Origin: an uncultured Dorea sp.
Lineage (GTDB): Bacteria; Bacillota; Clostridia; Lachnospirales; Lachnospiraceae
Length of the DNA: 34,143 nucleotides
Direction of reading: 5' to 3'
Assembly: GCA_948602995.1 (NCBI GenBank)
Contig: CAPEBR010000042.1
Location: 1-34,143, forward strand
Both the position numbers and the translations under genes were made by a program. Numbering within the stretch: the first letter of the stretch is position 1; each line of letters starts with the position of its first letter. The notes under the pieces were generated by a model. The model did no database searches, was not told the origin of the DNA, and saw nothing but the letters and a program-made list of their open reading frames with translations. Positions 23,422 through 31,901 of this stretch are shown here, one piece after another.

Positions 23422-25173
23422 GTGGAAAAAAAGGTGAAAAAGGGAGAATCCGGCAGTGGGAGCTGGCGTGATTTCTGGAACCTTTTGAAAAAAATACATC
23501 TGCCATGGCATTGGATCATTATTGCATTTTTATGTAATTTCTTTTATAACAAGATCATGCTGAAACTTCCGACAATTACGGCAGGACTTATGAGCGGAAG
23601 CTTGGATAATAAGGTGCTGTGGGATGCGATCTGGTTTTATGTACTGTTTACGATCGTACTTTGCGGGGACGTCGCGCTGCGGACTCCGGCTCAGCATATC
23701 GCGGCAAGAAATGCAAGACGTGTAATCTGGAAGAAGATGCTTCATATACGGATGGATTATTATGACAGCAATAACCCGTCGGACATTATGAGTACTATTA
23801 CGAATGATACGACAACGGCGGCGCAGCTTTTGGTACAGTTTCTGGTAGGATTTTTTCCGACGCTTTATTATGTGGCAGAGGCGCTTAAGACCATATCTTC
23901 TTATAATATCTGGCTTACTGTGTCAGTATTTCTTCTTTTGCCGATCAAGATTTTATATATGGTTTTTATCGGACGGATGAGGTATAAGACGCAGGATGGA
24001 CTTTTTAAGGAGATTGGCGGACTGACGGCATATCTTGCAGAACGTGTCAGAAATTTAAGTCTCATTAAGACTTATACAAACGAGGAAAAGGAATTAAAAA
24101 ACGGAGAGAATGCTGCATATGGACTTTATCATGCCAATATGCGTGTCAGAAAATTGGAATGCACAGTTACAGCGTTAAGTACATTGATCGGAATGGCTCA
24201 GGTTATGATTGTTATGGTATTCGGCGTTATTCTTTTGAAGCGCGGTGATATAGATATCAGTCAGTGGGTGGCATTTTATATGTTCTCAGGCACGCTTTCT
24301 ACAGCATTTTCTAATCTGATAGAATACTGGACAAATCTTAAGATGATCCAGGGAACAATGGCAAGAACGGCAAAGCTTTTACTTGCACCGGAGGAAGAAG
24401 AGACGGTAAAAGATACGAAAAAGCCGGGAAATGCAGAGGTTACATTTGAAAATGTTTCTTTCTCTTATGGCGAGAAAAAGGCAATCCAGAATATTTCCTT
24501 CCATGTTCCGGCAGGAAGTGCTACGGCAATCATCGGTCTTTGCGGGAGTGGTAAGACGACGTCAGTAAGTCTTCTGGAACATTTTTACGAGCCATACGAG
24601 GGAGTGGTTTCTTTTGGTGGGATTCCGGTATCTGAGATGTCTCTGGATGAATTAAGAGGTCATATGGGATATGTACAGCAGGGAGCGGATATTTTCAGCG
24701 GAACAGCAAGAGAAGCGCTTACCTACGGACTTCACCGTGAGGTGAGTGATGAGGAGATCTGGGAAGCGGCTGAAAAGACCGGATTTGCAGATGTTTTAAG
24801 AAAATGGGAGACAGGTCTTGACTCTCCTGTGGCTCCGGGCGGAACCTCTATGTCGGGAGGACAGAGGCAGAAGCTTGTACTCACAAGAGAGTTTATGCGT
24901 AAATCAGACATGATCCTTCTGGATGAACCGACGTCCGCGCTGGATGTGACAGCGTCTAAGATGATTCAGGATACGATTTTTGAGATGTTCCCGGGAAGGA
25001 CGAAGATTATTATTACGCATGATTTATCTCTTTTGGAAAGAGTGGATCAGATTGTTGTGCTGAATAAGGGAGTACTGGCAGGCTGCGGAAGCTACAAGGA
25101 GCTGTATGGAAGCTGTCAGGCATTTATGGAGCTGATTGCCGCCTGTGAGGCAGAAAAGGAGGCAGTAAGGTGA
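23422..25173 (+). CDS. ABC exporter half-transporter (permease-ATPase), subunit 1
   Basis: 583 aa from GTG 23422 behind AAAGGAG. An N-terminal six-helix exporter domain (residues ~25-320) is fused to an ATPase domain with Walker A 'GLCGSGKTT' (372-380), Q-loop 'MGYVQQGADIF', signature 'MSGGQRQ' (from 477), Walker B 'MILLDEPTSALD' and H-loop 'IIITHD'. All catalytic residues appear intact (Asp-Glu at 501-502). Its last bases overlap the start of the second half-transporter (GTGA), so the two are translationally coupled and probably form a heterodimer. Such exporters move peptides, lipids or drugs out of the cell. Linkage to a sensor kinase, a LytTR regulator and a small ORF makes peptide export a reasonable guess, though the substrate cannot be read from sequence. 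Confidence 0.92.
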   Translation: MEKKVKKGESGSGSWRDFWNLLKKIHLPWHWIIIAFLCNFFYNKIMLKLPTITAGLMSGSLDNKVLWDAIWFYVLFTIVLCGDVALRTPAQHIAARNARRVIWKKMLHIRMDYYDSNNPSDIMSTITNDTTTAAQLLVQFLVGFFPTLYYVAEALKTISSYNIWLTVSVFLLLPIKILYMVFIGRMRYKTQDGLFKEIGGLTAYLAERVRNLSLIKTYTNEEKELKNGENAAYGLYHANMRVRKLECTVTALSTLIGMAQVMIVMVFGVILLKRGDIDISQWVAFYMFSGTLSTAFSNLIEYWTNLKMIQGTMARTAKLLLAPEEEETVKDTKKPGNAEVTFENVSFSYGEKKAIQNISFHVPAGSATAIIGLCGSGKTTSVSLLEHFYEPYEGVVSFGGIPVSEMSLDELRGHMGYVQQGADIFSGTAREALTYGLHREVSDEEIWEAAEKTGFADVLRKWETGLDSPVAPGGTSMSGGQRQKLVLTREFMRKSDMILLDEPTSALDVTASKMIQDTIFEMFPGRTKIIITHDLSLLERVDQIVVLNKGVLAGCGSYKELYGSCQAFMELIAACEAEKEAVR

Positions 25174-26885
25174 TAAAGCTAATTAAAGGATATACGAAAA
25201 TATTTAAAGGAATGAAACTGCCGTGGCTGCTTTTGTTTTTTGTTGTGGCAATATCTATGGTAAAGTCACATGTGGAGGTGGAGGCCATCACAATTACAGC
25301 GTCCATTATTGACGGCACGCAGAATTCCATCAAGACAGATGAGTTGATCCGGTATATTGAATTCCAGCTGATTGCAGGAGTGATTACTATTGCATTTACC
25401 TATATATCAGGCCTGGTGCTTCAGAAGATTAATCTCGCGGTCCGTCTGAAGGTATGGAATAAAATGATGCATCTTCCTACAAGCTATTATGATTCAGATA
25501 ATGTAAATGAGCTTGTTACCCGTGTGACGACGGATGCTGATAATGCAGGAAATTATTTTCAACTTCTGATCAATATATTTACGGCAGCGTATGCCGGAGT
25601 TGTGGCGTATCAGAAATTATTTGTTTTCCAGAGTAAAATGGCGATGGCAAGTCTTTTGATAATTCCCATCCTTATAGGTATCACTGTGCTGTACAGTATG
25701 CTGTCCTTTAAAACAGGTATGACGGCGAGAACAAGACTTGCGGCAACCATGGGTTATCTGGCGGAGCATGTACGGGGACTCAGGCTGATCAAATCCTTCC
25801 GGATGGAGGACGAGGAGCAGAAAAAAGCAAGTAAGATTTTTCAGAAACAGTGCAGGGCGGATATCTTTCTCAGCTATACATCTATGATTCAGCTGGGCGG
25901 AATGGAGATGATGGGATGTCTTACGATTGTAATCTCCTTCGTATTGGGGAGTAAGATGGTTGCGGCCGGCGAGCTGACAGTTGGAAAACTGATTGGTTTT
26001 TATACGCTTTGCGGTCTTGCGACAGTGCGTCTGGCGGAAATCTGTACATACTTTGGTACGTTTTCGCAGAATGCAGGTATTGTCCAGAAGATCAGTGATA
26101 TACTGGAGTGCCCGGAGGAGTCAGAAGAAGGATATGAGATGGATGTTGCGGACGCTGATATTATTCTGAAAAATGTAGACTTTTCTTATCAGACAGCGCC
26201 GGTGCTTAAAAATCTGGACTGTATAATTCCGAAGGGCAAGATCACTGCAATAGTAGGAACGAACGGCGCCGGGAAAAGTACGCTTTTTAAGCTTCTGGAG
26301 CGTATGTATGACCCGACGTCCGGGACGATTTACTTCGGAGACAGAGATGTAACAAAGTTCAAGCTGTCCTCATGGAGGAAAAGCTTTGCAATCGTATCAC
26401 AGGATAAACCGATTCTGTCCGGTACGATCAGGGATAATATCGTTTATGGTGTGGAGCGTCCGGTATCCGAAGAAGAGCTGATCCATGTAGCGAAGATGGC
26501 GAATGTTTATGATTTTGTTATGAATACGCCCGGACATTTTGACGCAGAAGCGGGCCCGGGAGGCTCTAATTTCTCAGGAGGGCAGCAGCAGTGTATTGCT
26601 ATTGCCAGAGCTATGATGCGTAATCCGGATTATCTTCTGCTTGATGAGGCCACAAGTAATCTGGATGTAAAGAGCGAACAGCTGGTGACGGAGGCGCTCA
26701 GTAATCTGATGAAGGGGCGTACGACAATTTTGATTGCGCATAATTATTCGGCCACTATATTTGCCGATCAGGTAATTGTTCTGTGTGACGGAGAGATCAA
26801 GGGCTGCGGTACGCCGGAGGAATTGCTTGAGTCAAATGAATATTACCGTACATTTGCAAAAGCGGGGGCAGGAATCGCGAAGTAG
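25170..26885 (+). CDS. ABC exporter half-transporter (permease-ATPase), subunit 2
   Basis: 571 aa; GTG 25170 overlaps the previous stop by four bases. It has a six-helix domain, then an ATPase domain with Walker A 'GTNGAGKST' (from 363), Q-loop 'IVSQDKPILSG', signature 'FSGGQQQ' (from 468), Walker B 'YLLLDEATSNLD' and H-loop 'LIAHNYS'. Here the catalytic Glu is followed by Ala, and the H-loop His is kept. Both halves have intact motifs, so there is no evidence for one degenerate site as in some heterodimeric exporters. The chaperone gene follows after 51 bp. It should act together with subunit 1. Confidence 0.92.
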   Translation: MIKLIKGYTKIFKGMKLPWLLLFFVVAISMVKSHVEVEAITITASIIDGTQNSIKTDELIRYIEFQLIAGVITIAFTYISGLVLQKINLAVRLKVWNKMMHLPTSYYDSDNVNELVTRVTTDADNAGNYFQLLINIFTAAYAGVVAYQKLFVFQSKMAMASLLIIPILIGITVLYSMLSFKTGMTARTRLAATMGYLAEHVRGLRLIKSFRMEDEEQKKASKIFQKQCRADIFLSYTSMIQLGGMEMMGCLTIVISFVLGSKMVAAGELTVGKLIGFYTLCGLATVRLAEICTYFGTFSQNAGIVQKISDILECPEESEEGYEMDVADADIILKNVDFSYQTAPVLKNLDCIIPKGKITAIVGTNGAGKSTLFKLLERMYDPTSGTIYFGDRDVTKFKLSSWRKSFAIVSQDKPILSGTIRDNIVYGVERPVSEEELIHVAKMANVYDFVMNTPGHFDAEAGPGGSNFSGGQQQCIAIARAMMRNPDYLLLDEATSNLDVKSEQLVTEALSNLMKGRTTILIAHNYSATIFADQVIVLCDGEIKGCGTPEELLESNEYYRTFAKAGAGIAK

Positions 26886-26936
26886 AGCCGGATATACGGC
26901 AGTTAAGATAAAAAACAGTGGAAAGAAGGATAGAAG

Positions 26937-27854
26937 ATGAATTCAAAAATAGTAGCTTGCTATGATTATAGCAAGCTTGAGGTTCAGGAGGAGCTGGGAC
27001 GCTGGCATATTCCGGACAGTGAGATTGAAGCAGAGCTTGAGGCTCTGGCGAAAGATCACTCCAGGGAGGAGGAGATAACAGGAGAGACCAAAAACGGAGA
27101 CTGTGTGCGATGTATCTGTGTAAAGGCAGAAGAGGAGAGCTGGAAGAACAGAACAGTTCTTCTGTATCCTGGCCGCAGGCTCCCGGGAGCAGAAGGTGCA
27201 GAAGAGGCAGTTCTTGGGAAAAAGCAAGGGGAAGAGTTTGTATGCCAGATTAAGGATAAGGAGCTTACGCTTAAGATTGTGCAGGCTGTACGGAGCCATA
27301 TGATGAAGATTGATGATGAGCTGGCAGTAAAGCTGGGCATCCCGGAAGTTCATACGGTGGAGGATTATTATCGCTGGTATCATGAGCAGCACGATAAAGA
27401 GAGAAAAGAAAAGGCCTGTATAGGAATTGCACGCTATTGGCTGGAGGAGATATCAAAAAGAAGTGAGTTTGATATCGATGAAGCGGAAAAGAAGAGCTGG
27501 TGTGATACCAGGGCCCGTCTTATGTATGATGGCATGATGGCAGCCGGCTATGATATGAAGAAGACCCAGGAGGGTGAAGTTATCACAGAGGAAGAGGCGC
27601 TAGAAAGAGCCGCAGAAGAGCAGGAGAGATATTTTATTCCATATATTATATATTCTTATTTTTCTGAAAACGACGGATTCACATTAACGGAAGAGGATTT
27701 TGCCGCAGAGATTGAAAGGATGGCAGAAGAGCGCGGCGAGAAGGCGGAAGATCTTATGAAGCAGGCAGACATTACGATGTTCAGGGAAAGAGCGTATCAG
27801 GAGCATACCTTTCATCTTTTGATGGCGGATGCAGAGAAATATCTGGAGGTGTAG
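26937..27854 (+). CDS. Trigger-factor-like chaperone lacking the ribosome-binding domain
   Basis: 305 aa, ATG 26937 preceded by GAAAGAAGG. The sequence follows trigger factor from the start of its middle region: 'IPDSEIEAELEALAKDHS', an FKBP-type stretch with 'GDCVRC', 'VLLYPGRRLPGAEGAEEAVL' and 'GKKQGEEFVCQI', then the linker 'MKIDDELAVKLGIPEVHTVE' and a long helical C-terminal arm. Canonical trigger factor is about 430 aa and begins with a ribosome-docking domain (motif GFRxGxxP), which is absent here. There is no signal peptide. I infer a dedicated cytoplasmic holdase or prolyl isomerase for a protein exported by this system, perhaps the surface proteins or the ABC cargo. The FKBP part is shortened, so isomerase activity is uncertain. 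The thioredoxin gene starts 4 bp later. Confidence 0.8.
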   Translation: MNSKIVACYDYSKLEVQEELGRWHIPDSEIEAELEALAKDHSREEEITGETKNGDCVRCICVKAEEESWKNRTVLLYPGRRLPGAEGAEEAVLGKKQGEEFVCQIKDKELTLKIVQAVRSHMMKIDDELAVKLGIPEVHTVEDYYRWYHEQHDKERKEKACIGIARYWLEEISKRSEFDIDEAEKKSWCDTRARLMYDGMMAAGYDMKKTQEGEVITEEEALERAAEEQERYFIPYIIYSYFSENDGFTLTEEDFAAEIERMAEERGEKAEDLMKQADITMFRERAYQEHTFHLLMADAEKYLEV

Positions 27855-27858
27855 GAGC

Positions 27859-28182
27859 ATGGCAGTTATAGAGGCAACAAGCGAAAATTTTGATGAATTG
27901 ATTCATTCGGCAGAATATGTGATGGTAGATTTTTACGGCGACCACTGCGGGGCATGTGTGGGAACAGTACCTTATTACAGAGAAGCAGCAGACGATATGG
28001 CGTTTATTAAATTTCTCCAGGTAAATACTTCTGTATATAGGGATCTTGCAAAAAGATTCAGGATTATGGGAATTCCGGCATTCCGGTATTTCCATAACGG
28101 CGAGCTGGTTCACAAATCCGTAGGAGGTATGGATACGGAGATGATACATGCACAGCTTGCTGAGATGCTTTATCACGATTGA
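27859..28182 (+). CDS. Thioredoxin-family protein
   Basis: 107 aa from ATG 27859, after GTAGGAG; a longer frame from 27829 lies inside the chaperone gene and lacks a start signal. The thioredoxin fold is complete: 'YVMVDFYGDHCGACVG' carries the active-site C30-G-A-C33 in place of the usual C-G-P-C, and 'MGIPAFRYFHNGE' holds the cis-proline before the final strands. There is no signal peptide, so it acts in the cytoplasm. Pairing with a trigger-factor-like chaperone suggests keeping an export substrate reduced before secretion; the cysteine-containing surface domains are candidate clients (inference). Confidence 0.88.
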   Translation: MAVIEATSENFDELIHSAEYVMVDFYGDHCGACVGTVPYYREAADDMAFIKFLQVNTSVYRDLAKRFRIMGIPAFRYFHNGELVHKSVGGMDTEMIHAQLAEMLYHD

Positions 28183-28286
28183 TTACGGGGCGGCATAAGA
28201 TGGCTGCTGCCCGCATGATTGAAAAGAGGATTGAGGAATGCTATACTAAACTGGACTATTGCGGATTTAAGAAGGGAGGGAGTACC

Positions 28287-29570
28287 ATGTTAATCGCCGG
28301 ATATGGTTTTTTGAGTGTGGGAGCAGCGCTTTCCTGTTACTTTGCCTTTGAATGGCTGGGGATGGAAAGACGGCGCGGCATGGTGCTGTCTCTGATTGCA
28401 GGTGTAATCTGCGGTTTATCGGTTTGTTTGAATCTTAGTACCAGGATGAATGGCGTTGTCTGCTTTTTATTCCTGGCTGTATTTATCCCGATTGTTCTGG
28501 AGCCGAAGAGTATGTGGGTTGATATTGCCGCTGCTGTGTCGATTGCATATGCGCAGTTCGGGATGCTTCAGGTGACGGCGGGAACGATATTCTGTATAGA
28601 ATTTCTTTCCTTATATTTTCGTATTATGTTGATTGTACTTAGCTTTCTGACTGCATATGGGTTATGCAGTAAAATGTCAGGGGAATTCCCGGGAACAGGC
28701 TGGCAGGAATATTTTTCAGGGCAAAAATATGTTGACGGCGATAATGAATATAGTAATGCAGAATATTTGATGGAAAAGCTGGGGATATATTTTGCATTAT
28801 ACGCGATGTGTCTTGTTATACCTGCGGCGGCAGGAATTTATACAATACCTGTAATGAGTCTTGAGTGGTTCGCTTTTTTTGGCGGATTTAAACTTCTGAA
28901 TCTGATGATTTCAAACCGCAAGGAGAAGCTGGCAGTGCTTACAGAGAAGCAGTACCGGGATGACATGCAGACCTATATGAGCGTGATCCGTTCCCAGCGC
29001 CATGACTATAATTTTCATGTGCAGACGCTTCACGGGCTTCTGCTCAGGAAGGATTATGAGGCGTGCGAAAGCTATCTGAATGAGCTTTTGAAGGACTCTA
29101 TTGAAATGAATCAGATACTGCCTGTCTATGATGCGGCGGTCAGTGCGCTGATTCTTTCCTTTAAGAATAAGGCGGCTCAGAGCGGGATTCATATGGATAT
29201 TTCTATAGAAAATGATTTGTCACAGATTGCTACGAGTGTTTATGAGACGAATAAGGTGATTGGAAATCTTCTGCAGAATGCGATTGATGAGACAGAGATG
29301 ATTCCAGATAAATCTTACGGAATCAGGCTCTCCATTCTTAAACGGGGCGAGTTTTGTATCATCAATGTTTCAAACCGGGTAAGCAGGCTGAATCCTATGG
29401 CGTCCTATCAGGTGGGGCATTCCTCCAAGAAAGGTCATGAGGGGATCGGGATTGCGTCAATCCAGACGCTTGCTTCTAAGTACGGCGGAGTGGTCTATTC
29501 CAGGATGGAAAAGGATATTATATATTTTGTTGCAAAGCTCCCATTGCGGCTTTATAAGGAGGAGACTTGA
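28287..29570 (+). CDS. GHKL sensor histidine kinase (AgrC/LytTR-partner type)
   Basis: 427 aa if the start is ATG 28287, which has the best ribosome binding site (AGGGAGGG); in-frame starts at 28200 and at TTG 28179 are possible and would add a charged, non-membrane N-terminus. Residues 1 to about 215 contain six or seven hydrophobic segments, with no large outside domain, like the AgrC class that senses membrane-level ligands or peptides. The kinase core has 'SQRHDYNFHVQTLHGLL' with phospho-acceptor H239, the N-box 'NLLQNAIDETE' (N331) and a G-box 'HEGIGIASIQTLASKYGG'. The short HPK10-type layout is the usual partner of LytTR regulators; the response regulator gene overlaps its stop codon. 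Its gene follows the thioredoxin gene directly, tying sensing to the export genes. Confidence 0.9.
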   Translation: MLIAGYGFLSVGAALSCYFAFEWLGMERRRGMVLSLIAGVICGLSVCLNLSTRMNGVVCFLFLAVFIPIVLEPKSMWVDIAAAVSIAYAQFGMLQVTAGTIFCIEFLSLYFRIMLIVLSFLTAYGLCSKMSGEFPGTGWQEYFSGQKYVDGDNEYSNAEYLMEKLGIYFALYAMCLVIPAAAGIYTIPVMSLEWFAFFGGFKLLNLMISNRKEKLAVLTEKQYRDDMQTYMSVIRSQRHDYNFHVQTLHGLLLRKDYEACESYLNELLKDSIEMNQILPVYDAAVSALILSFKNKAAQSGIHMDISIENDLSQIATSVYETNKVIGNLLQNAIDETEMIPDKSYGIRLSILKRGEFCIINVSNRVSRLNPMASYQVGHSSKKGHEGIGIASIQTLASKYGGVVYSRMEKDIIYFVAKLPLRLYKEET

Positions 29571-30313
29571 TGTATGACAGACTGGTGCTTCTGGTGGATG
29601 ACCAGCCTCTTGCGGCGGAGGATTCGATTGCCGCTTTAAAGCATTATGTGTCTGGGGAACAGATATTATATGCGGAAAATGCAGAAGGTGCTGTGAGGAT
29701 GCTGGAGGAACGTCCGGTGTCTTTAGTATTTCTTGATATAGAGATGCCGGATATGAGCGGTTTTGGGCTGGCGGCATATCTTGAGGAAAGGCATAAGGGG
29801 ATTCCCTATGTATTTCTGACCGGCCACGCGGATTTTGCGGCAGAGAGCTATGAATATGAGCCGATTGATTTTCTTACGAAGCCGGTGGATGTGGCGCGGC
29901 TTGGAAAGACATTTGAGAGAGTGGAAAAGAAGAGCGCTCCCTCTGCGGGGAAGGTGGCTGTCCGGACAGGCCAGGATTATGCCCTTGTGGACCCGAAGGA
30001 GATCCGGTATATCTGCAAGGAAAAGAGGAAGATCTGGATACGGCTTAAGGATGGGCGGGAATACCAGGTTGCGCTGTCTTTAGAAGAGCTGGAGCAGATT
30101 TTCTGTGATTATGGATTTTTCAGGTGCCATCAGTCTTTTCTGATCCCGTTAGGGGATATCAGGCAGGTGAGCGCCAGCATGTTCGGGCAGACCTATGAGG
30201 CGGTGCTGGGGGAAGACACCACTGTTCCGGTCAGCAGGAGTAAATATGCGAAGCTTAAGGAGGAGCTTAAGCTTCTGGGGATTCCGTTTGTAAAAGGTGT
30301 TGTGTCAAAATAG
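29570..30313 (+). CDS. LytTR-family response regulator
   Basis: 247 aa; ATG 29570 overlaps the kinase stop (TGATG), with GGAGGAG upstream. The receiver domain (residues ~5-120) has the acidic pair 'LVDDQP', phospho-acceptor D56 in 'VFLDIEMPDMSGF', the Thr in 'YVFLTGHADF' and K104 in 'FLTKPVD'. The LytTR DNA-binding domain (~135-240) begins 'VAVRTGQDYALVDPKEIRYI' and includes 'FFRCHQSFLIPLGDIRQV' and 'VPVSRSKYAKLKEEL', the conserved hallmarks of this beta-type domain. Such proteins bind paired direct repeats about 21 bp apart upstream of -35 boxes. Exactly such repeats precede this operon (19801-19831) and, more degenerately, the M16 peptidase gene, so autoregulation of the operon is likely. 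Confidence 0.93.
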   Translation: MYDRLVLLVDDQPLAAEDSIAALKHYVSGEQILYAENAEGAVRMLEERPVSLVFLDIEMPDMSGFGLAAYLEERHKGIPYVFLTGHADFAAESYEYEPIDFLTKPVDVARLGKTFERVEKKSAPSAGKVAVRTGQDYALVDPKEIRYICKEKRKIWIRLKDGREYQVALSLEELEQIFCDYGFFRCHQSFLIPLGDIRQVSASMFGQTYEAVLGEDTTVPVSRSKYAKLKEELKLLGIPFVKGVVSK

Positions 30314-30355
30314 AGGTATTTTAGTTGTAAGGATATAAATAGTTGGAGGTTTAAG

Positions 30356-30393
30356 ATGAAGAGAAAAACAGTACTGGTACTATGTCAAGAAAA
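30356..30393 (+). pseudogene. 5' end of a small ORF interrupted by the IS3 element
   Basis: ATG 30356 has a strong site (GTTGGAGG, 7 nt upstream) 42 bp after the response regulator. The peptide starts MKRKTVLVL, basic then hydrophobic, and runs into the insertion sequence at about 30394. It is the last cistron of the operon and its position suits a signal or cargo peptide. See 31921-32009 for a possible C-terminal part. Confidence 0.55.
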
Positions 30394-30412
30394 AGTACAA
30401 GTTAAACGTGGA
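30394..30412 (+). repeat. Left terminal inverted repeat of the IS3 element
   Basis: AGTACAAGTTAAACGTGGA; 18 of 19 bases match the inverse of the right end. Confidence 0.8.
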
Positions 30413-30425
30413 CTTTTTTGTCGAA

Positions 30426-30590
30426 TTAATACCGTCTTATTTCTCTGGCTTCAGCTATCATGTCTTCCAGATCTTCTAATTCGGCTGCCATCTCTTCACG
30501 GATATCCTGAATCCGCTCCATGAGATCTTCCAATAAATCCCACAGTTCTTCCTTTTCCCGGACTAGCTTTTCCACGCTTTTCGACTTCAT
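30426..30590 (-). CDS. 54-aa coiled-coil protein carried inside the IS3 element
   Basis: ATG 30590 is preceded by AGGAGGAAGTGTAGG, a near-perfect ribosome binding site; the frame ends TAA 30426. The peptide (MKSKSVEKLVREKEELWDLL, then 'EDLMERIQDIREEMAAELED' and 'IRRY') is charged and strongly helical with a coiled-coil pattern and no cysteines. It follows orfB by about 58 bp on the same strand and lies inside the terminal repeats, so it is a third gene of the element. Standard IS3 elements have only orfA and orfB. It could be a regulator of transposition or an accessory subunit; nothing in the sequence decides. Confidence 0.65.
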   Translation of the reverse strand: MKSKSVEKLVREKEELWDLLEDLMERIQDIREEMAAELEDLEDMIAEAREIRRY

Positions 30591-30648
30591 CCTACACTTC
30601 CTCCTTCCTATCTTTTTCTTGCCCTGCAGCCACTTCCTTTTATGGTAG

Positions 30649-31566
30649 TCACGCCGTTTCCTTCATTTTCATCTCCATCTCATCCAAATATCTTTTCTCA
30701 TATTCATCTGGAGACTGGTATCCACAATGGCTGTGTATCCTGACCGTATTATAAAAAGCCTCTATATATTCAAATACAATTCTGTATGCATGGTTGTAAT
30801 CCACTATCTGGAACCGGCTGATCCATTCCCTTTTTATCAGGGAATGGAAGCTTTCTATGCAGGCATTGTCCCAGGGGCAGGCTTTCGCCGAATAACTGCG
30901 TCTCATCCCTTCGGTTGCTTTCTCATAATCTCCACAGGTATATTGGCTCCCCCGGTCGCTGTGGATGACCAATGGTCTCTCCACATGCCGTTCTTTCTTT
31001 GCTTTCCTCACAGCTTCCAGCACCCATTTCTCCTCCAACGTCTCCCCCAGCGTCCAGGCTATGATTTTTCTCGAATACAGATCCATGATGCTGGCCAGAT
31101 ATACAAATCCTTCTCCGGTCCATATGTATGTGATATCCGTACACCATGCGGCATTCGGGCTTCCCGGATGGAAATCCCGGTCTAACAGGTTCTTTAATTC
31201 ATTGCTGAAATCTGGATCCCTTGTTGTCTGGGTGCGATGTTTCCTGTAACAGGCCGCAAGCCCCATTTCCCTCATGTAATTTCCTACGGTCTTTTCGCTG
31301 ATCTGATCGCCATCCCGGCGCATTTTTGCCGCTATTTTAGGTGCTCCATAGATCCCATGGGACTCTTCATGTATGGCTTTGATTTCTTTCATCCGTTGCT
31401 CCTTTTTAACCTGGCAGCCGGATGGAAGATGTTTCCTGAAAGCAATGTAGCCGCTCCTCGAAACGCCTAAAATCCGAAGCACCCCGCTGACATTCAGGCG
31501 GCGTTCCCCCTCTTCCTTTAACCTTTCTTCTTTCCTTTGGGTCTCAAGGAAGAGAGCCTGTGTCAT
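30649..31566 (-). CDS. IS3-family transposase, orfB (DDE integrase)
   Basis: 305 aa. An N-terminal HTH-like region ('VSGVLRILGVSRSGYIAFRK', 'HGIYGAPKIAAKMRRDG') precedes the rve integrase core: D in 'AAWCTDITYIWTGEGFVYLA', D in 'PLVIHSDRGSQYTCGDYEKA', and E in 'ACIESFHSLIKREWIS', the DDE triad with the D-35-E spacing type of IS3. The end 'FYNTVRIHSHCGYQSPDEYE' is also typical. ATG 31566 overlaps the orfA stop (ATGA), but the active transposase is normally the OrfAB fusion made by -1 frameshifting at the A7 site (31587-31593). The frame is intact, so the element may be active. Confidence 0.95.
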   Translation of the reverse strand: MTQALFLETQRKEERLKEEGERRLNVSGVLRILGVSRSGYIAFRKHLPSGCQVKKEQRMKEIKAIHEESHGIYGAPKIAAKMRRDGDQISEKTVGNYMREMGLAACYRKHRTQTTRDPDFSNELKNLLDRDFHPGSPNAAWCTDITYIWTGEGFVYLASIMDLYSRKIIAWTLGETLEEKWVLEAVRKAKKERHVERPLVIHSDRGSQYTCGDYEKATEGMRRSYSAKACPWDNACIESFHSLIKREWISRFQIVDYNHAYRIVFEYIEAFYNTVRIHSHCGYQSPDEYEKRYLDEMEMKMKETA

Positions 31567-31850
31567 TTTCCCAGAATGCCGATGGCTTTTTTTAAAATTT
31601 CAAGTGCATCCTTTGTATCCCTGAGCTCTTTTTTCAGCATGGCATTTTCTTTTGCTTCATCGCTCGCATAGTTCCCCGACCCTCTTGTGGGTACCGCCCC
31701 AGAGTTTTCTCTGGCAATATCCACCCAGTTTCTCAGGGCATTACGGCTTATTCCAAGGTTTTCCGCACATTTCCTCAATCCCAGTTCCTTATGAGAAAGA
31801 TAATACTGCACTGCGTTTTCCTTAAACTGTTTATCGTACTGTTTACTCAT
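31563..31850 (-). CDS. IS3-family transposase, orfA (HTH)
   Basis: 95 aa, ATG 31850 behind GGAGGG. The helix-turn-helix is 'LGLRKCAENLGISRNALRNW', followed by a basic linker and a leucine-zipper-like C-terminal helix ('ENAMLKKELRDTKDALEILK'). OrfA binds the terminal repeats and is part of the OrfAB fusion. It overlaps orfB by four bases and contains the slippery heptamer A-AAA-AAA-G near its end. Confidence 0.93.
   Translation of the reverse strand: MSKQYDKQFKENAVQYYLSHKELGLRKCAENLGISRNALRNWVDIARENSGAVPTRGSGNYASDEAKENAMLKKELRDTKDALEILKKAIGILGK
31586..31593 (-). promoter_or_regulatory. Programmed -1 frameshift site of the IS3 element
   Basis: Reverse-strand A-AAA-AAA-G in the orfA zero frame (TTA AAA AAA GCC). 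A -1 slip gives AGC CAT CGG CAT and continues without a stop through orfB. The phase and direction are those expected for IS3 OrfAB synthesis. Confidence 0.8.
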
Positions 31851-31901
31851 GAAAAATTCCCTCCTGCATTCCTTTCCATTATACAGTTATTTCTGAAATC
31901 T

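Noticed and set aside
30356..30393. Calling the interrupted ORF agrD
   Set aside because: The cyclisation residue and acidic tail typical of AgrD cannot be seen in the two fragments; only position supports it.
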